Positions 1-8,232 of a stretch of 64,000 bases of DNA are shown here, one piece after another. This DNA comes from Alphaproteobacteria bacterium. GTDB taxonomy: Bacteria; Pseudomonadota; Alphaproteobacteria; Rhizobiales; GCA-2746425. The stretch's first letter is position 1. Every line of letters starts with the position of its first letter. The translations under genes and the position numbers were made by a program. The DNA lies in contig JANSWZ010000004.1 in the NCBI GenBank assembly GCA_024743215.1, forward strand, positions 310,001 to 374,000. Direction: 5' to 3'. The notes under the pieces are model-generated. The model saw only the letters and a program-made list of their open reading frames with translations. It was not told where the DNA came from and searched no databases.

Positions 1-1
1 T

Positions 2-775
2 GCTACCATGTTGATCGGCGTGTTAGGCGCTCTGGCGCAGAGCGACATTCGGCGGACCATGGGCTATCTGGTCGTATCTGGCATTGGCTCCATGCTGGCC
101 GGTGTGGCGCTTATGTCTGATCTGGGGCTGATGGGATCCATCATGTACGCGGTTCATTCCATGATTGTCATGACGGCTCTCTACATGACTTGTGGATTGA
201 TGATCCACAGAACCGGCTCTCACGATTTGCGCGGTCTTGGTGGCTTGTATGGCAAGGACCCGTTTCTATCCGCCATTTTCCTGATCCTTGCATTTGCGAT
301 TTCGGGACTGCCTCCTTTCTCTGGTTTCTGGCCCAAACTGACATTGGTCCAGGCCTCCCTGTCTGGTGGCGATGGTTGGTTGGCCGCGGCCATTTTGGTC
401 ACAGGATTTTTGACCACAATCGCAGTAGGGCGTATTTGGGTCATGAGTTTCTGGCGGGGAGGGCCATCGGGAACACCCGATGGCGAAAGCATCACACAAG
501 AGGCTATGCCTTTGAGCGATCCAGCTGACAGGCGAGACATGCTGTTCCCGATTATAGGCTTGACCGCGCTTGTCATCGCACTTGGCTTCCTGCCAAGGCC
601 ATATTTGAACGTCGCAGCCGGTGGTGCCGGCGGGTTGCTATACAGCGAAAGCTACATTGGCTCTGTTCTGGGAACCGAAGCTGCTGACGCTGCGATAGGT
701 CAAGAGCTTGCAACAGAAACAGAAGCGCCGGAAGATAATTCGGCAGAGGGCAGCCAGTCAGGAGATGGGTCATGA
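2..775 (+). CDS. mnhD: Mrp-type Na+/H+ antiporter subunit D, C-terminal part (cut by the window edge)
   Basis: The frame is open from the first full codon, so this is the 3' half of a gene that begins outside the window. MnhD/MrpD proteins are about 500 residues and roughly 257 are present. The visible part has the transmembrane core of the proton-conducting NuoL/M/N-like family, including the loop AQSDIRRTMGYLVVSGIGS and the segment GLPPFSGFWPK, and ends in a hydrophilic acidic tail. Mrp complexes exchange cytoplasmic Na+ or K+ for H+ in the inner membrane and need all subunits. The stop overlaps the next start as ATGA, and mnhE, mnhF and mnhG follow, which supports the assignment. Subunits A to C should lie just upstream of the window. 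Confidence 0.93.
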   Translation, partial: ATMLIGVLGALAQSDIRRTMGYLVVSGIGSMLAGVALMSDLGLMGSIMYAVHSMIVMTALYMTCGLMIHRTGSHDLRGLGGLYGKDPFLSAIFLILAFAISGLPPFSGFWPKLTLVQASLSGGDGWLAAAILVTGFLTTIAVGRIWVMSFWRGGPSGTPDGESITQEAMPLSDPADRRDMLFPIIGLTALVIALGFLPRPYLNVAAGGAGGLLYSESYIGSVLGTEAADAAIGQELATETEAPEDNSAEGSQSGDGS

Positions 776-1248
776 ATTCGCTGTTTCTCATAAATATATT
801 GCTGGCACTGGTCTGGGCAGCGATAACCGGTTCATTCAGCTTGCCCAATTTGCTGTTCGGCTTTGCGCTCTCAGCACTGGCTCTGTCTCTGATCCGCGAA
901 CAAGTGGGCACCGTTGGCTATATGAGCCGTGCCAGGCGGGTCATAAGCCTGTTTTTGCTGTTCATATATGAATTGGTTCTATCGGCCGTTTCTGTGGCAA
1001 AGCTGGTCTTGTCACCAAGAATGCAAATTAACCCGGCATTTGTGGCGTATCCGTTGCGCGTGGACAAGGATTTCGAAATTACCCTGCTGGCCAATCTGAT
1101 TACGCTCACACCTGGCACATTGTCTGTGGATGTCTCGCCGGATCGAAGGATTCTTTACATACACGCAATAAATGTGACGGATGAAGAAGCCTTGAAGCGT
1201 GACATCGCTGAAGGTTTTGAAATGAAGATTATGGAGGCGTTTCGATGA
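772..1248 (+). CDS. mnhE: Mrp-type Na+/H+ antiporter subunit E
   Basis: A 158-residue membrane protein of the usual MnhE length. It has N-terminal hydrophobic segments (about residues 3-35 and 57-82) and a cytoplasmic C-terminal half with the family-typical stretch [15 protein letters not shown] followed by IHAINV. MnhE is an accessory subunit required for Mrp antiport, probably in complex assembly. The ATG lies inside the stop of mnhD (ATGA) and its own stop overlaps mnhF in the same way, so the genes are translationally coupled. Confidence 0.93.
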   Translation: MNSLFLINILLALVWAAITGSFSLPNLLFGFALSALALSLIREQVGTVGYMSRARRVISLFLLFIYELVLSAVSVAKLVLSPRMQINPAFVAYPLRVDKDFEITLLANLITLTPGTLSVDVSPDRRILYIHAINVTDEEALKRDIAEGFEMKIMEAFR

Positions 1249-1607
1249 GTGCAGCGGAAACCTTCCTCGATATTGCTGTGAACATATCCATGGCTATGAT
1301 GGTGCTTGCCTTTTTGCTCATTATTGTGCGCATTGTGCGCGGACCAACATTACCAGATCGAATTCTGGCGTTGGACATGCTCGTGGCTGTTGGCATCGGT
1401 TTCATTGCGGTAATTGGAGTCAAAACCGGGTTTTTCCTTTATATTGATGTCGCCATTGCCCTTGGTCTGATCGGTTTTCTTGCGACAGTTGCTTTCGCCA
1501 GATACGTCCTTAGCCGTGGTTCCACGACTGAAGAAGGGCCGGATCCAGAAGGAGAGCGAAACTTGATAGAGCAGGAAATTCGTCGTAGTGCAGGAGCAGA
1601 TCAATGA
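1245..1607 (+). CDS. mnhF: Mrp-type Na+/H+ antiporter subunit F
   Basis: A 120-residue protein with three predicted membrane helices (about residues 9-28, 37-57 and 64-86). It carries the MnhF signature [18 protein letters not shown] in the loop after helix 1. The charged C-terminal tail (about residues 93-120) is longer than the core needs. It is coupled to mnhE and mnhG by ATGA overlaps. MnhF is a small integral subunit of the Mrp antiporter. Confidence 0.93.
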   Translation: MSAAETFLDIAVNISMAMMVLAFLLIIVRIVRGPTLPDRILALDMLVAVGIGFIAVIGVKTGFFLYIDVAIALGLIGFLATVAFARYVLSRGSTTEEGPDPEGERNLIEQEIRRSAGADQ

Positions 1608-1972
1608 CGCATGATGTGGTTTTGATTGTTACCGGTGTCATCATGCTGATTGGCGCTGCATTTGCTGTCGTCGCGGCCATTGGTCTTTTGAGACTCCCGG
1701 ACATCTATACGCGCACGCATGCTGCCAGTAAGGCCGGAACACTTGGGTCTGGCCTTATGCTGCTGGCTCTGGCCGTGTTTTCTCAGGAACTGGACGTCGT
1801 CACGCGCGCGATTGCGGCTATCGTTTTCTTTCTTTTGACAGCGCCGATTTCTTCGCATCTTTTGGCCCGCAGCGCCTACCTGGTCGGTTATCGCCCTGAA
1901 CCATCTACACGTTGTGATGATATGGCTGATTACCAAAATGATGAACGTCGCAATCCGCGTGAAGTTGACTAA
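1604..1972 (+). CDS. mnhG: Mrp-type Na+/H+ antiporter subunit G
   Basis: A 122-residue, three-helix membrane protein. The family motif [21 protein letters not shown] lies after helix 1, and [14 protein letters not shown] follows helix 3. It is the last gene of the mnh operon and overlaps mnhF by ATGA. No convincing hairpin terminator is visible directly after its stop. The A+T-rich mucR upstream region follows. Confidence 0.93.
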   Translation: MTHDVVLIVTGVIMLIGAAFAVVAAIGLLRLPDIYTRTHAASKAGTLGSGLMLLALAVFSQELDVVTRAIAAIVFFLLTAPISSHLLARSAYLVGYRPEPSTRCDDMADYQNDERRNPREVD

Positions 1973-2327
1973 TCAAACAATCACTGATTGCTGACATGAA
2001 ATGAAAATTGTCCTGTATGAAGCCGGTCAAAGTGTAAAAGCACAAAGAATTTCAACTGTAAATATACAGTATAAATTAAATCAAACTAGGATTGAATTCT
2101 GATTTTTGCGCGGATTCGAGTAGTGAATTTCCAATTTTATTTAAAAAAACAAGGCGTTGATGCAAAATTGGATTCTTGTACTCAATTTAAGCGATAATAT
2201 TCATATTTAGTACAATAGACAAATTAACGCCATCATTTTATGTTTTTAACGATTGTTATTCCTCAAATGCTGCTCTACATAAGCGGCAGAGCAGTAATCA
2301 AATAAAAACAATATGGAGTTTCAATTC
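1973..2327 (+). promoter_or_regulatory. A+T-rich mucR upstream region, probable MucR/Ros autoregulatory site
   Basis: These 355 bases hold no gene and are much richer in A+T than the flanking coding DNA, with runs such as TTTATTTAAAAAAAC at 2136-2150. A perfect inverted repeat, ACTGTA-AATA-TACAGT, lies at 2055-2070. The stretch GAATTTCCAATTTTATTT (2125-2142) resembles the Ros box known from Agrobacterium. MucR/Ros proteins bind A+T-rich DNA and repress their own genes, so this is the expected operator region. I cannot choose a -35/-10 pair with confidence. Confidence 0.5.
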
Positions 2328-2777
2328 ATGGACGACGCAAACTCAACTGGTACGACTGATGGCGAACTGATCGATCTGACAGCCGACATAGTCGCAGCTT
2401 ACGTAAGCAACAATGCAGTTGCTGGGTCTGATTTGCCTAGTATCATTACGAATGTACATGAAGCGTTGACGAATATCAGTGAAGCCAACAATGAGCCAGA
2501 ACCTGAGCCTTTGACACCAGCGGTTTCACCGCGTCGGTCCATCACGCCAGATTTTCTGATTTGTCTCGAAGATGGCAAAAAGTTCAAATCTCTGAAGCGT
2601 CATTTGCGCACGCATTATGATCTCTCACCTGAAGAATACAGGGAGAAATGGGGACTTGCGCCGGACTATCCGATGGTCGCACCCAATTATGCGCGTGCCC
2701 GTTCAGAACTTGCAAAGCAAATGGGTCTTGGACGCGGTACACAGAAACGTGGACGCCGCCCAAAAGCTAAGTCGTAA
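2328..2777 (+). CDS. mucR: MucR/Ros family zinc-finger transcriptional regulator
   Basis: A 149-residue cytoplasmic DNA-binding protein. The N-terminal helical part (about 1-55) matches the region used for oligomerisation. The zinc-finger segment starts at Cys79 and runs CLEDGKKFKSLKRHLRTHY, followed by the conserved LSPEEYREKWGL and a basic RGRRPKAKS tail. The finger ligands appear to be Cys79, Asp82, His92 and His96, so an Asp replaces the second Cys, as in several rhizobial relatives. The ATG at 2328 is preferred over the in-frame ATG at 2313, because the bases GGAG (2315-2318) inside the upstream ATG context form a Shine-Dalgarno site 9 nt before 2328. MucR proteins control exopolysaccharide, motility and symbiosis or virulence genes. 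Confidence 0.92.
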   Translation: MDDANSTGTTDGELIDLTADIVAAYVSNNAVAGSDLPSIITNVHEALTNISEANNEPEPEPLTPAVSPRRSITPDFLICLEDGKKFKSLKRHLRTHYDLSPEEYREKWGLAPDYPMVAPNYARARSELAKQMGLGRGTQKRGRRPKAKS

Positions 2778-2814
2778 GTTGTAAATCTGCTTTCTTTGCT
2801 GGCAACAACCTTAA

Positions 2815-2846
2815 AAAGGCCGGTGGCATGGAGCCGCCGGGCTTTT
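2815..2846 (+). terminator. Rho-independent terminator of mucR
   Basis: The arms AAAGGCCGGTGGC (2815-2827) and GCCGCCGGGCTTT (2833-2845) pair across the 5-base loop ATGGA. There is one G-G mismatch and one G-U pair, and the stem runs into TTTT (2843-2846). It lies about 40 nt after the mucR stop. Confidence 0.7.
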
Positions 2847-2903
2847 GTGTCTTCACCAGAGCATGTGTTTTCGCCTAGAAAAACATCGCTCTGGGGGGCA
2901 GAC

Positions 2904-3317
2904 TTACAAAAGGTTCTGTGCGTCCGCCTTAATGCGTTGCAGCATGGAATTCAGACCATTTGACCGTTGCGCAGAGATATGATCACGCAATTGCACCTCA
3001 TTAAAAATGGACTCTGCATCCAGAGCAACAATTTCCCGAGCGGTTTTGTCATTGAAGATGGCAAGCGTGATACATACCAGACCGCGCACAATATGCGCGT
3101 CGCTGTTGCCCAGGAAATGAAGCACCGGTTCGCCATCGCGCTCAGTCACACGTGTCGACAACCAGACTTGGCTGGTGCAGCCACGCACTTTGTTGGCGTC
3201 CACTTGCAGGGCCTCAGGCATCGTTTCAAGTTCTTTGCCCAATTCGATGACGTATTTGTAGCGATCCTCCCAGTCATCCAGATAGGAGAAATTTTCAATA
3301 ATGTCTGTAATGTTCAT
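2904..3317 (-). CDS. sufE: SufE family cysteine desulfuration protein
   Basis: A 137-residue protein of normal SufE length. SufE accepts persulfide sulfur from the cysteine desulfurase SufS and passes it to the SufBCD scaffold for Fe-S cluster assembly in the cytoplasm. The acceptor cysteine is Cys47 in the family motif KVRGCTSQVWL, preceded by MPEALQVDANK. The ATG is preceded by a purine-rich GGCTCC complement rather than a perfect Shine-Dalgarno site. It is a stand-alone gene on the minus strand next to the DUF5330 gene; no other suf genes are nearby. Confidence 0.92.
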   Translation of the reverse strand: MNITDIIENFSYLDDWEDRYKYVIELGKELETMPEALQVDANKVRGCTSQVWLSTRVTERDGEPVLHFLGNSDAHIVRGLVCITLAIFNDKTAREIVALDAESIFNEVQLRDHISAQRSNGLNSMLQRIKADAQNLL

Positions 3318-3431
3318 GGAGCCGATCTCGGGCAGGACTATGTTGCAGACATATATAGAGCGCTACAGGTCAGGTTTGAAGCGCCCAGCATACAGGAATG
3401 TTTGAACCACGACGGAAGCTGACGAATAAAA

Positions 3432-3929
3432 TCAGATATTTGGCCGTGCCCGTGGGGTCGGGGTCGCAGGTGTCGCCGATGCTGGGACAATTGCATCAGC
3501 TGAGATGACTGGTTCTTCTGCCGCTGCGGTGGTTTCTGAAACCAATATTGCAGCAGCAGACTGTGCTACCGCCACAGCGTTTTCGGTTGGAGATACTCCA
3601 ACGCTTTCACTGCCTAGACTTGCCTTTGGCTGCCCCAAGATATTGGCAACGAGCGCATCATTCTCGCCATCCTGTTTGTCGCTGGAAGAAGACAGCAATT
3701 GCTGTGCGCCATACTTCGCCTTGTAACCAAGAGCAACTGCCGCTTTGCCCCCTGTTTCACAAGTTTCCGGATTCCGGCCACAAAAGCCGGTAATGTCGCG
3801 GACGGCAGCGGCCGCTGCACCAACAGCTTCGATAGGTGAAATCGACTCTATCTTATCACGATCCTCTGGAGCCACTGGCAGCAGAACAAAAACAACACTC
3901 AGCCAAAAAATGGAACGCACGAAAAACAT
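3432..3929 (-). CDS. DUF5330 domain-containing protein, probably exported
   Basis: A 165-residue protein. The N-terminus MFFVRSIFWLSVVFVLLPV is a signal peptide or membrane anchor. The conserved segment AVGAAAAAVRDITGFCGRNPETCETGG contains two cysteines (Cys50 and Cys57), and YKAKYGAQQLL follows, a pattern typical of DUF5330 in rhizobia. The rest is low-complexity, rich in Ala, Ser and Pro. I use the ATG at 3929 rather than the TTG three codons upstream, because a GAG-type ribosome site lies 9 nt before that ATG. Function is unknown; the cysteine pair and leader suggest a periplasmic protein. Confidence 0.8.
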   Translation of the reverse strand: MFFVRSIFWLSVVFVLLPVAPEDRDKIESISPIEAVGAAAAAVRDITGFCGRNPETCETGGKAAVALGYKAKYGAQQLLSSSSDKQDGENDALVANILGQPKASLGSESVGVSPTENAVAVAQSAAAILVSETTAAAEEPVISADAIVPASATPATPTPRARPNI

Positions 3930-4250
3930 TTGTATCAACTCATTTTTTGTTTTGGGACAAGGGTCCTAGACAATTCATTCTTACAATACAGCGCGGCCAT
4001 TTAAGATGCATGGCAAACTGGATTTGAATTTGATTCAAATTTTAACCAGTGAGTGCAGCACCACATTGTGCGCAGTCAGCCTAGAACGGAAACCGCTGAA
4101 TTGTCCCGGTTCAATGCCATTTGTTAACAGTTTATTCACCACGTTTTTCGGTATTTGACGCTCAAACGCGTGATTTCGGCGTGATTTGCTACAGACTTCC
4201 CTGTCTTAGCCTTACGGTAAACCTTGCCTGCAATGGTGTGCTTCAAATGA
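3930..4250. other. Divergent intergenic region between the DUF5330 gene and the kinase gene
   Basis: These 321 bases separate the leftward DUF5330 gene from the rightward histidine kinase gene and must hold both promoters. I see no RNA gene and no convincing hairpin. A 12-codon frame beginning at ATG 4247 overlaps the kinase start, but nothing supports its translation. Confidence 0.4.
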
Positions 4251-5714
4251 ATGAACTACAGGCCGCAACCCTTGAAGCCTTTTGACAAAAACAATGATGG
4301 TAAGACGCATTCTGGACCAGTCCTGTCAGTCGCACCTGGCGGACTGGAGATCCGGATGCTGACTGGTGCTTTGATCGGCGCCGGCCTGTCTTTGCCTATT
4401 TTGTTGGCCGCTTCACGAATGCTGGATATTCAAGCAGCCCCCTTGGTCGGCATTGCAATCGGGGCAGCCGTTCTGGGTGCCTTTACGGGCTTGTTGCTGC
4501 CATTCTTGAAAAAATCACAACAGATTTTGTCCACAGATGAAGCGCAGGATTTTGAATCCAAAGCAACTCCGCTGTTTCCAATGACGGAATTGACATTGCG
4601 TCACAATGAAAATGGCGACGTTATAGAGCACTCCGGCTCGCTGCATCCCATATTGTCCGATCTTGGCCACGCAGTTCTCGGCAAGGGTTTGCTGAATCTC
4701 ATACGGGTCAGCGACCGCCCTGCTTTTCTAACTTTGGTTTCTGACGCGAGCCGCAGCAGAGTTGTCGCGCCTATTACAGTGCATCTGGCGTTAAGCGGTG
4801 TGCCAGGCAAATTTCAGCCCTTCACATTTTCAGCCCATTGGTGCCATGATGGCTGTATCAGCTCTTTGCAGGATGCCTCTTCAGAGGTCGCTATGCAGGC
4901 TGAACTCCAGACAGCACGAGACAATGGTGGTTCCGAGGAACGCTTCATGACCGCAGTCAGCACGCTGGCTCATGAACTGCGATCTCCGCTTAACTCGATT
5001 TTGGGATTTTCTGAAATTTTGTCCGACGACAAGATTGCATTTCAATCAAATGAACGACGTCAGGAATATGCCGGATACATTCATCATGCGGGTCAACATC
5101 TCTTGAGCGTCATCGATAAGATGCTTATTGCAGGTCAACTGGAAGCGGGGCAGCTTGAACTGACACCGTCATCCTTCAATGTTGCTCATTTGTGCCGTGA
5201 ATGTTTCTCGATTCTGGAACCGCGGTTCCGTGAAATGGGAATGACGGTCGATCTGAATTGCCCGGACAGCCTGCCAAATCTTTATGCAGACCAAGATTGT
5301 TGCCGCCAGATGCTGTTGAATATCCTGGAAAATGCTCTCAAGTTCAGCGACGGCAATACTCGGATATCACTAACAGTTGAGAAAAAACTGGGGCATATGA
5401 ATTTTATTGTCGCAGATTCAGGCATTGGCATTCCAGATGAGGCCCTGCCGCGCCTTGCCAACAGTTTTGAGCGCGTCAGTGACACGCAGCCACCGCGTCC
5501 GGGTGCTGGTCTGGGGTTGGCTTTGGTAAAAAAGATGGCTGCGCTTCACGGCGGAACACTGAACATTGAAAGCGTCCTGGGTGAGGGAACTGTCGTAACC
5601 ATCTCGCTGCCTTGCGTGCGCGCCGCTGCAGGTGATGGTGATACAGACTCAGACCAACCCTCCGCTCAGGCGGCATCTGAAGACGAAGCCAACCGGCTGA
5701 GGAGAAGCGCCTGA
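4251..5714 (+). CDS. Membrane-bound sensor histidine kinase (PleC/DivJ-like transmitter)
   Basis: A 487-residue sensor kinase. Two membrane helices lie at about residues 36-54 and 60-85. A PAS-like region of about 100 residues follows, then the dimerisation domain with the phosphorylated His241 in TLAHELRSPLNSILGFSEIL. The ATPase domain has NILENALKFSD, ADSGIGIPD and PGAGLGLALVKKM. The H-box resembles the PleC/DivJ/PdhS group of alphaproteobacteria. No receiver gene is adjacent; it is coupled to the downstream peptidoglycan-binding-protein gene by a TGATG overlap. The ATG at 4251 lacks a clear ribosome site, whereas the in-frame ATG at 4356 has GGAG 6 nt upstream, so a shorter protein beginning at the first helix is possible. 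Confidence 0.85.
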   Translation: MNYRPQPLKPFDKNNDGKTHSGPVLSVAPGGLEIRMLTGALIGAGLSLPILLAASRMLDIQAAPLVGIAIGAAVLGAFTGLLLPFLKKSQQILSTDEAQDFESKATPLFPMTELTLRHNENGDVIEHSGSLHPILSDLGHAVLGKGLLNLIRVSDRPAFLTLVSDASRSRVVAPITVHLALSGVPGKFQPFTFSAHWCHDGCISSLQDASSEVAMQAELQTARDNGGSEERFMTAVSTLAHELRSPLNSILGFSEILSDDKIAFQSNERRQEYAGYIHHAGQHLLSVIDKMLIAGQLEAGQLELTPSSFNVAHLCRECFSILEPRFREMGMTVDLNCPDSLPNLYADQDCCRQMLLNILENALKFSDGNTRISLTVEKKLGHMNFIVADSGIGIPDEALPRLANSFERVSDTQPPRPGAGLGLALVKKMAALHGGTLNIESVLGEGTVVTISLPCVRAAAGDGDTDSDQPSAQAASEDEANRLRRSA

Positions 5715-6415
5715 TGGCTGCAAGAATTGCTCAAAAGCTCATGGAAAAACCGGGGCGCAACAGCGCAATAGCGCTTTGCGCGGCCGTTTCGGCTCTGGTG
5801 GCCGTCAATGCGACTTACATGCAGCCAGGCAAACACCCGGCACCACTGTTCCAGACACGTGCACCCGGTGGGCAACTGGCGGCACTCATGCACCGGGAAG
5901 TGCGCACCGTTTCTGCCGGAGCCGATTTGCGGTATCCGCCGCTGGTTGCTGACCGGGCATTGATAAGCGAAGTACAAAGCATGCTGGCAGTGAAAGGTTT
6001 CTATCACGGCCTGGTGGATGGCGTAGATGGGCCGGAGACTCGAGCCGCTATTGCTGATTATGAACGTGGCATCAACGTATCACCCACCGGCGAGCCATCT
6101 GTGAAACTATTGGCACGTATGCGCATGGACCAACTCGTGAGAGAAGAACTTGTGCCCTTGCCGGCACGCGCGCCTGCAAACAATCCAAATCCGGAAACAC
6201 CGGCAGCCACATCGGCCATTACGGCAACTCAGATATTGTCGGTCCAGCAGGCTATGAACAGTTTTGGGTACGGCCCGGTGACCGCTGATGGTGTATTTGG
6301 CGACGAAACATCAGCAGCTATCCAGCGGTTTGAAATGAACCAGGGCATAACCGTCACCGGTAAAATAAGCGATGATCTCATCGTCCGGCTGATGACGATT
6401 GGTGCCCTGAACTAA
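5714..6415 (+). CDS. Membrane-anchored protein with two peptidoglycan-binding domains
   Basis: A 233-residue protein with a probable membrane anchor at about residues 17-35 and two PG_binding_1 repeats. The first is at about 82-135 (LAVKGFYHGLVDGVDGPETRAAIADYE) and the second at about 175-232 (QQAMNSFGYGPVTADGVFGDETSAAIQRFE). Such repeats bind cell-wall glycan-peptide. There is no hydrolase or transpeptidase domain. Its start overlaps the stop of the kinase gene (TGATG), so the kinase and a wall-binding protein are co-expressed, which suggests a common role at the envelope. Confidence 0.85.
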   Translation: MAARIAQKLMEKPGRNSAIALCAAVSALVAVNATYMQPGKHPAPLFQTRAPGGQLAALMHREVRTVSAGADLRYPPLVADRALISEVQSMLAVKGFYHGLVDGVDGPETRAAIADYERGINVSPTGEPSVKLLARMRMDQLVREELVPLPARAPANNPNPETPAATSAITATQILSVQQAMNSFGYGPVTADGVFGDETSAAIQRFEMNQGITVTGKISDDLIVRLMTIGALN

Positions 6416-6490
6416 AGTGTGAACTAGGGCGTGAACTTGGGTGCAAACCCCGCTAGATTATCACCAACAGAATGTGTTCTTGGGCTAGAT

Positions 6491-6853
6491 ATGGTTCGGC
6501 GTCTTTCCAGCGACCTTTGGGTTGCCTCCTATCTCAGACAATGCAGGCTGAACGGCGCGTTTGGCTATCTTGCAAAACGAGGAGCAACAGATGCTGGAGC
6601 CATTTTCGTCAAGATTGTAGAGCCGGATGGTTCTGTGAACCTCTATGGACCGGCACCTCAGAGCGAAGTTCTGGATAGTTCCAACCCGGATGTGTTTTCC
6701 GGTGAAGACAGCCGAAGTTTCGAATTGATTCTTGTCTCAACTGATGAACAGATTGAAGCGCGCCTCAGCAGAGAAAAAGACTTCGATCCCGATATCTGGG
6801 TCCTCGAGGTTGAGAACGCAACGGGAAATCACGCCTTGCACATTGTGGAATGA
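6491..6853 (+). CDS. DUF1491 family protein
   Basis: A 120-residue protein beginning MVRRLSSDLWVASYLRQ. It matches the DUF1491 pattern, including GAFGYLAKRGATDAGAIFVKI and a C-terminal REKDFDPDIWVLEVE. An upstream GTG at 6431 is also in frame, but family members normally start close to the RLSSD segment. It has no signal peptide or membrane segment, and no catalytic motif that I recognise. It sits 75 nt after the peptidoglycan-binding-protein gene and converges with the DUF2336 gene. Function unknown. Confidence 0.8.
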   Translation: MVRRLSSDLWVASYLRQCRLNGAFGYLAKRGATDAGAIFVKIVEPDGSVNLYGPAPQSEVLDSSNPDVFSGEDSRSFELILVSTDEQIEARLSREKDFDPDIWVLEVENATGNHALHIVE

Positions 6854-6881
6854 GGCTGTCGAAAAGGGGCGCGAATGAAGT

Positions 6882-7793
6882 CTATCCGGCCATTCTCTGG
6901 AGATCGGAACTGCGCTCATTTGCTTCACGAACATCTTCAATGTTCCGCCCTTCAAAGCCGGATCGAAGATGATTGGTTTGAAGCGTTGTCGCTTGTTTGT
7001 CTGTCTTTATCTCAGCCTGTTCCCCGCAGTACGCTCGTTCCCAATCCCTCAGTCTTTTGCGACAGGCCTCAGGATTCAGTCGTTCAAAGGAATTGACCAT
7101 TTGGGGTACATAGATCAGGTCGCGACTCTCCAAACCTTCACTTGCCAGCAGAATTGTGTGGGCAATAGTGCTGGGCATACGCAGAGCTCTGAGGGCCGTT
7201 GCCAGCAAAAGCCCGTCCGGATTGGTCAAAAGATGATCTGCAAACTCCCGGGAAACAGACAGGTGTGCAGCAAGAAGCGATCGTAAGATGTGACGGTCGC
7301 CGCGTTTGGCAGCCAAAGCGGCAACTTGCGCCATCTTTCTGGAGATCTGAAGCGGCAACATGTCTTTCAACTGGGTAATCGAGTAGACCGGTTGTTGCTG
7401 TGGGACCGGATCAACAAAGGAGATACTGCCTGGAACGTCGGCTTTTGGCAGATCTTGAGTTGGCGTCATCGCAAGTGCGTCCAGAACTTGGGTTGGCGTA
7501 TGCATATTTGACGACAGAAGCTGAACCAACTCCTGTCGTGTTTTTGCATCTGCCTCAGGTGCCAGATTCAGCATCAATTCCTGGAATTGCTCAATTTCCC
7601 AAAGGGTAGGGGCCGTATTTTGCACAAACAATCGAGCCAGCGCCATAAGCAGGGCCTGGTTCGGATACCGGCCCGACGATGCTGACAAAGCTTGGAAATC
7701 TGCAATGCCTGATGCATTTGCAGCAGATTCTGCGGATGAATGACATTGAATACTTGGCATTGACCGTACACACAACAATTCGGTCTGGTTCAC
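6882..7793 (-). CDS. DUF2336 domain-containing protein
   Basis: A 303-residue, largely helical protein with no export signal. The region of about residues 35-240 has the repeated helix pattern of DUF2336 (for example RALLMALARLFVQ-like and RKMAQVAALAAKRGDRHILRSLLA segments). The likely start is GTG at 7793 or the in-frame ATG at 7760 (MPSIQ); neither has a strong ribosome site. It is divergent from the small gene at 7928. Function is unknown. Confidence 0.75.
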   Translation of the reverse strand: MNQTELLCVRSMPSIQCHSSAESAANASGIADFQALSASSGRYPNQALLMALARLFVQNTAPTLWEIEQFQELMLNLAPEADAKTRQELVQLLSSNMHTPTQVLDALAMTPTQDLPKADVPGSISFVDPVPQQQPVYSITQLKDMLPLQISRKMAQVAALAAKRGDRHILRSLLAAHLSVSREFADHLLTNPDGLLLATALRALRMPSTIAHTILLASEGLESRDLIYVPQMVNSFERLNPEACRKRLRDWERAYCGEQAEIKTDKQATTLQTNHLRSGFEGRNIEDVREANERSSDLQRMAG

Positions 7794-7927
7794 GAACTGT
7801 AAATGTCGCAGTAATTCGTTAGCAGACTGTTAACCTCCGCAGCGTTATGCCTAATGTGTTGAAACCGCTCCGGGGAGTTCGGGCGTATATCCACTCCGGT
7901 TTGACAGAAAACAAACGGAGTATGGAT

Positions 7928-8227
7928 ATGGGAAGGATTATTGCCTTTCCGGACATGAAATCTCACTTGCATAATCTTCCGACCCAAACCGGGAAGGGCC
8001 ATAATCCGGCTCCGCACGGTTCACGGGACAATGTCGTTTTATTTGGCGGTGTGTTTGTTGAATATCATGATGACTCCCTGGAATCGCCACGGGCGGACGT
8101 AGCGCGCATCAAAAAGGCGCGGCCGGTTTTGGCCACACACAGCCCGGCCGGTTGGCGGCGAGGTAAGAGAAACAAGCAAGCAGAGAATTGTGAACCGGAA
8201 CACCCACCAAGACTGAACCGCCGGTGA
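7928..8227 (+). CDS. Small hypothetical protein
   Basis: A 99-residue protein beginning MGRIIAFPDMKSHL, with a central segment NVVLFGGVFVEYHDDS and a basic, low-complexity C-terminus. GGAG at 7917-7920 lies 7 nt before the ATG at 7928, which favours it over ATG 7922 and the far-upstream 7847 start. It has no signal peptide and no domain that I recognise. Its stop overlaps a possible GTG of the next gene, so the two are probably co-transcribed. Confidence 0.55.
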   Translation: MGRIIAFPDMKSHLHNLPTQTGKGHNPAPHGSRDNVVLFGGVFVEYHDDSLESPRADVARIKKARPVLATHSPAGWRRGKRNKQAENCEPEHPPRLNRR

Positions 8228-8232
8228 ATTTT

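Noticed and set aside
4247-4285. A 12-codon frame overlapping the kinase start, as a possible leader peptide
   Set aside because: No ribosome site, no hairpin and no reason for attenuation control.
7820-7840. CtrA-like TTAACC in the gap between the DUF2336 gene and the small gene
   Set aside because: Only six bases match and no second half site lies at the proper distance.
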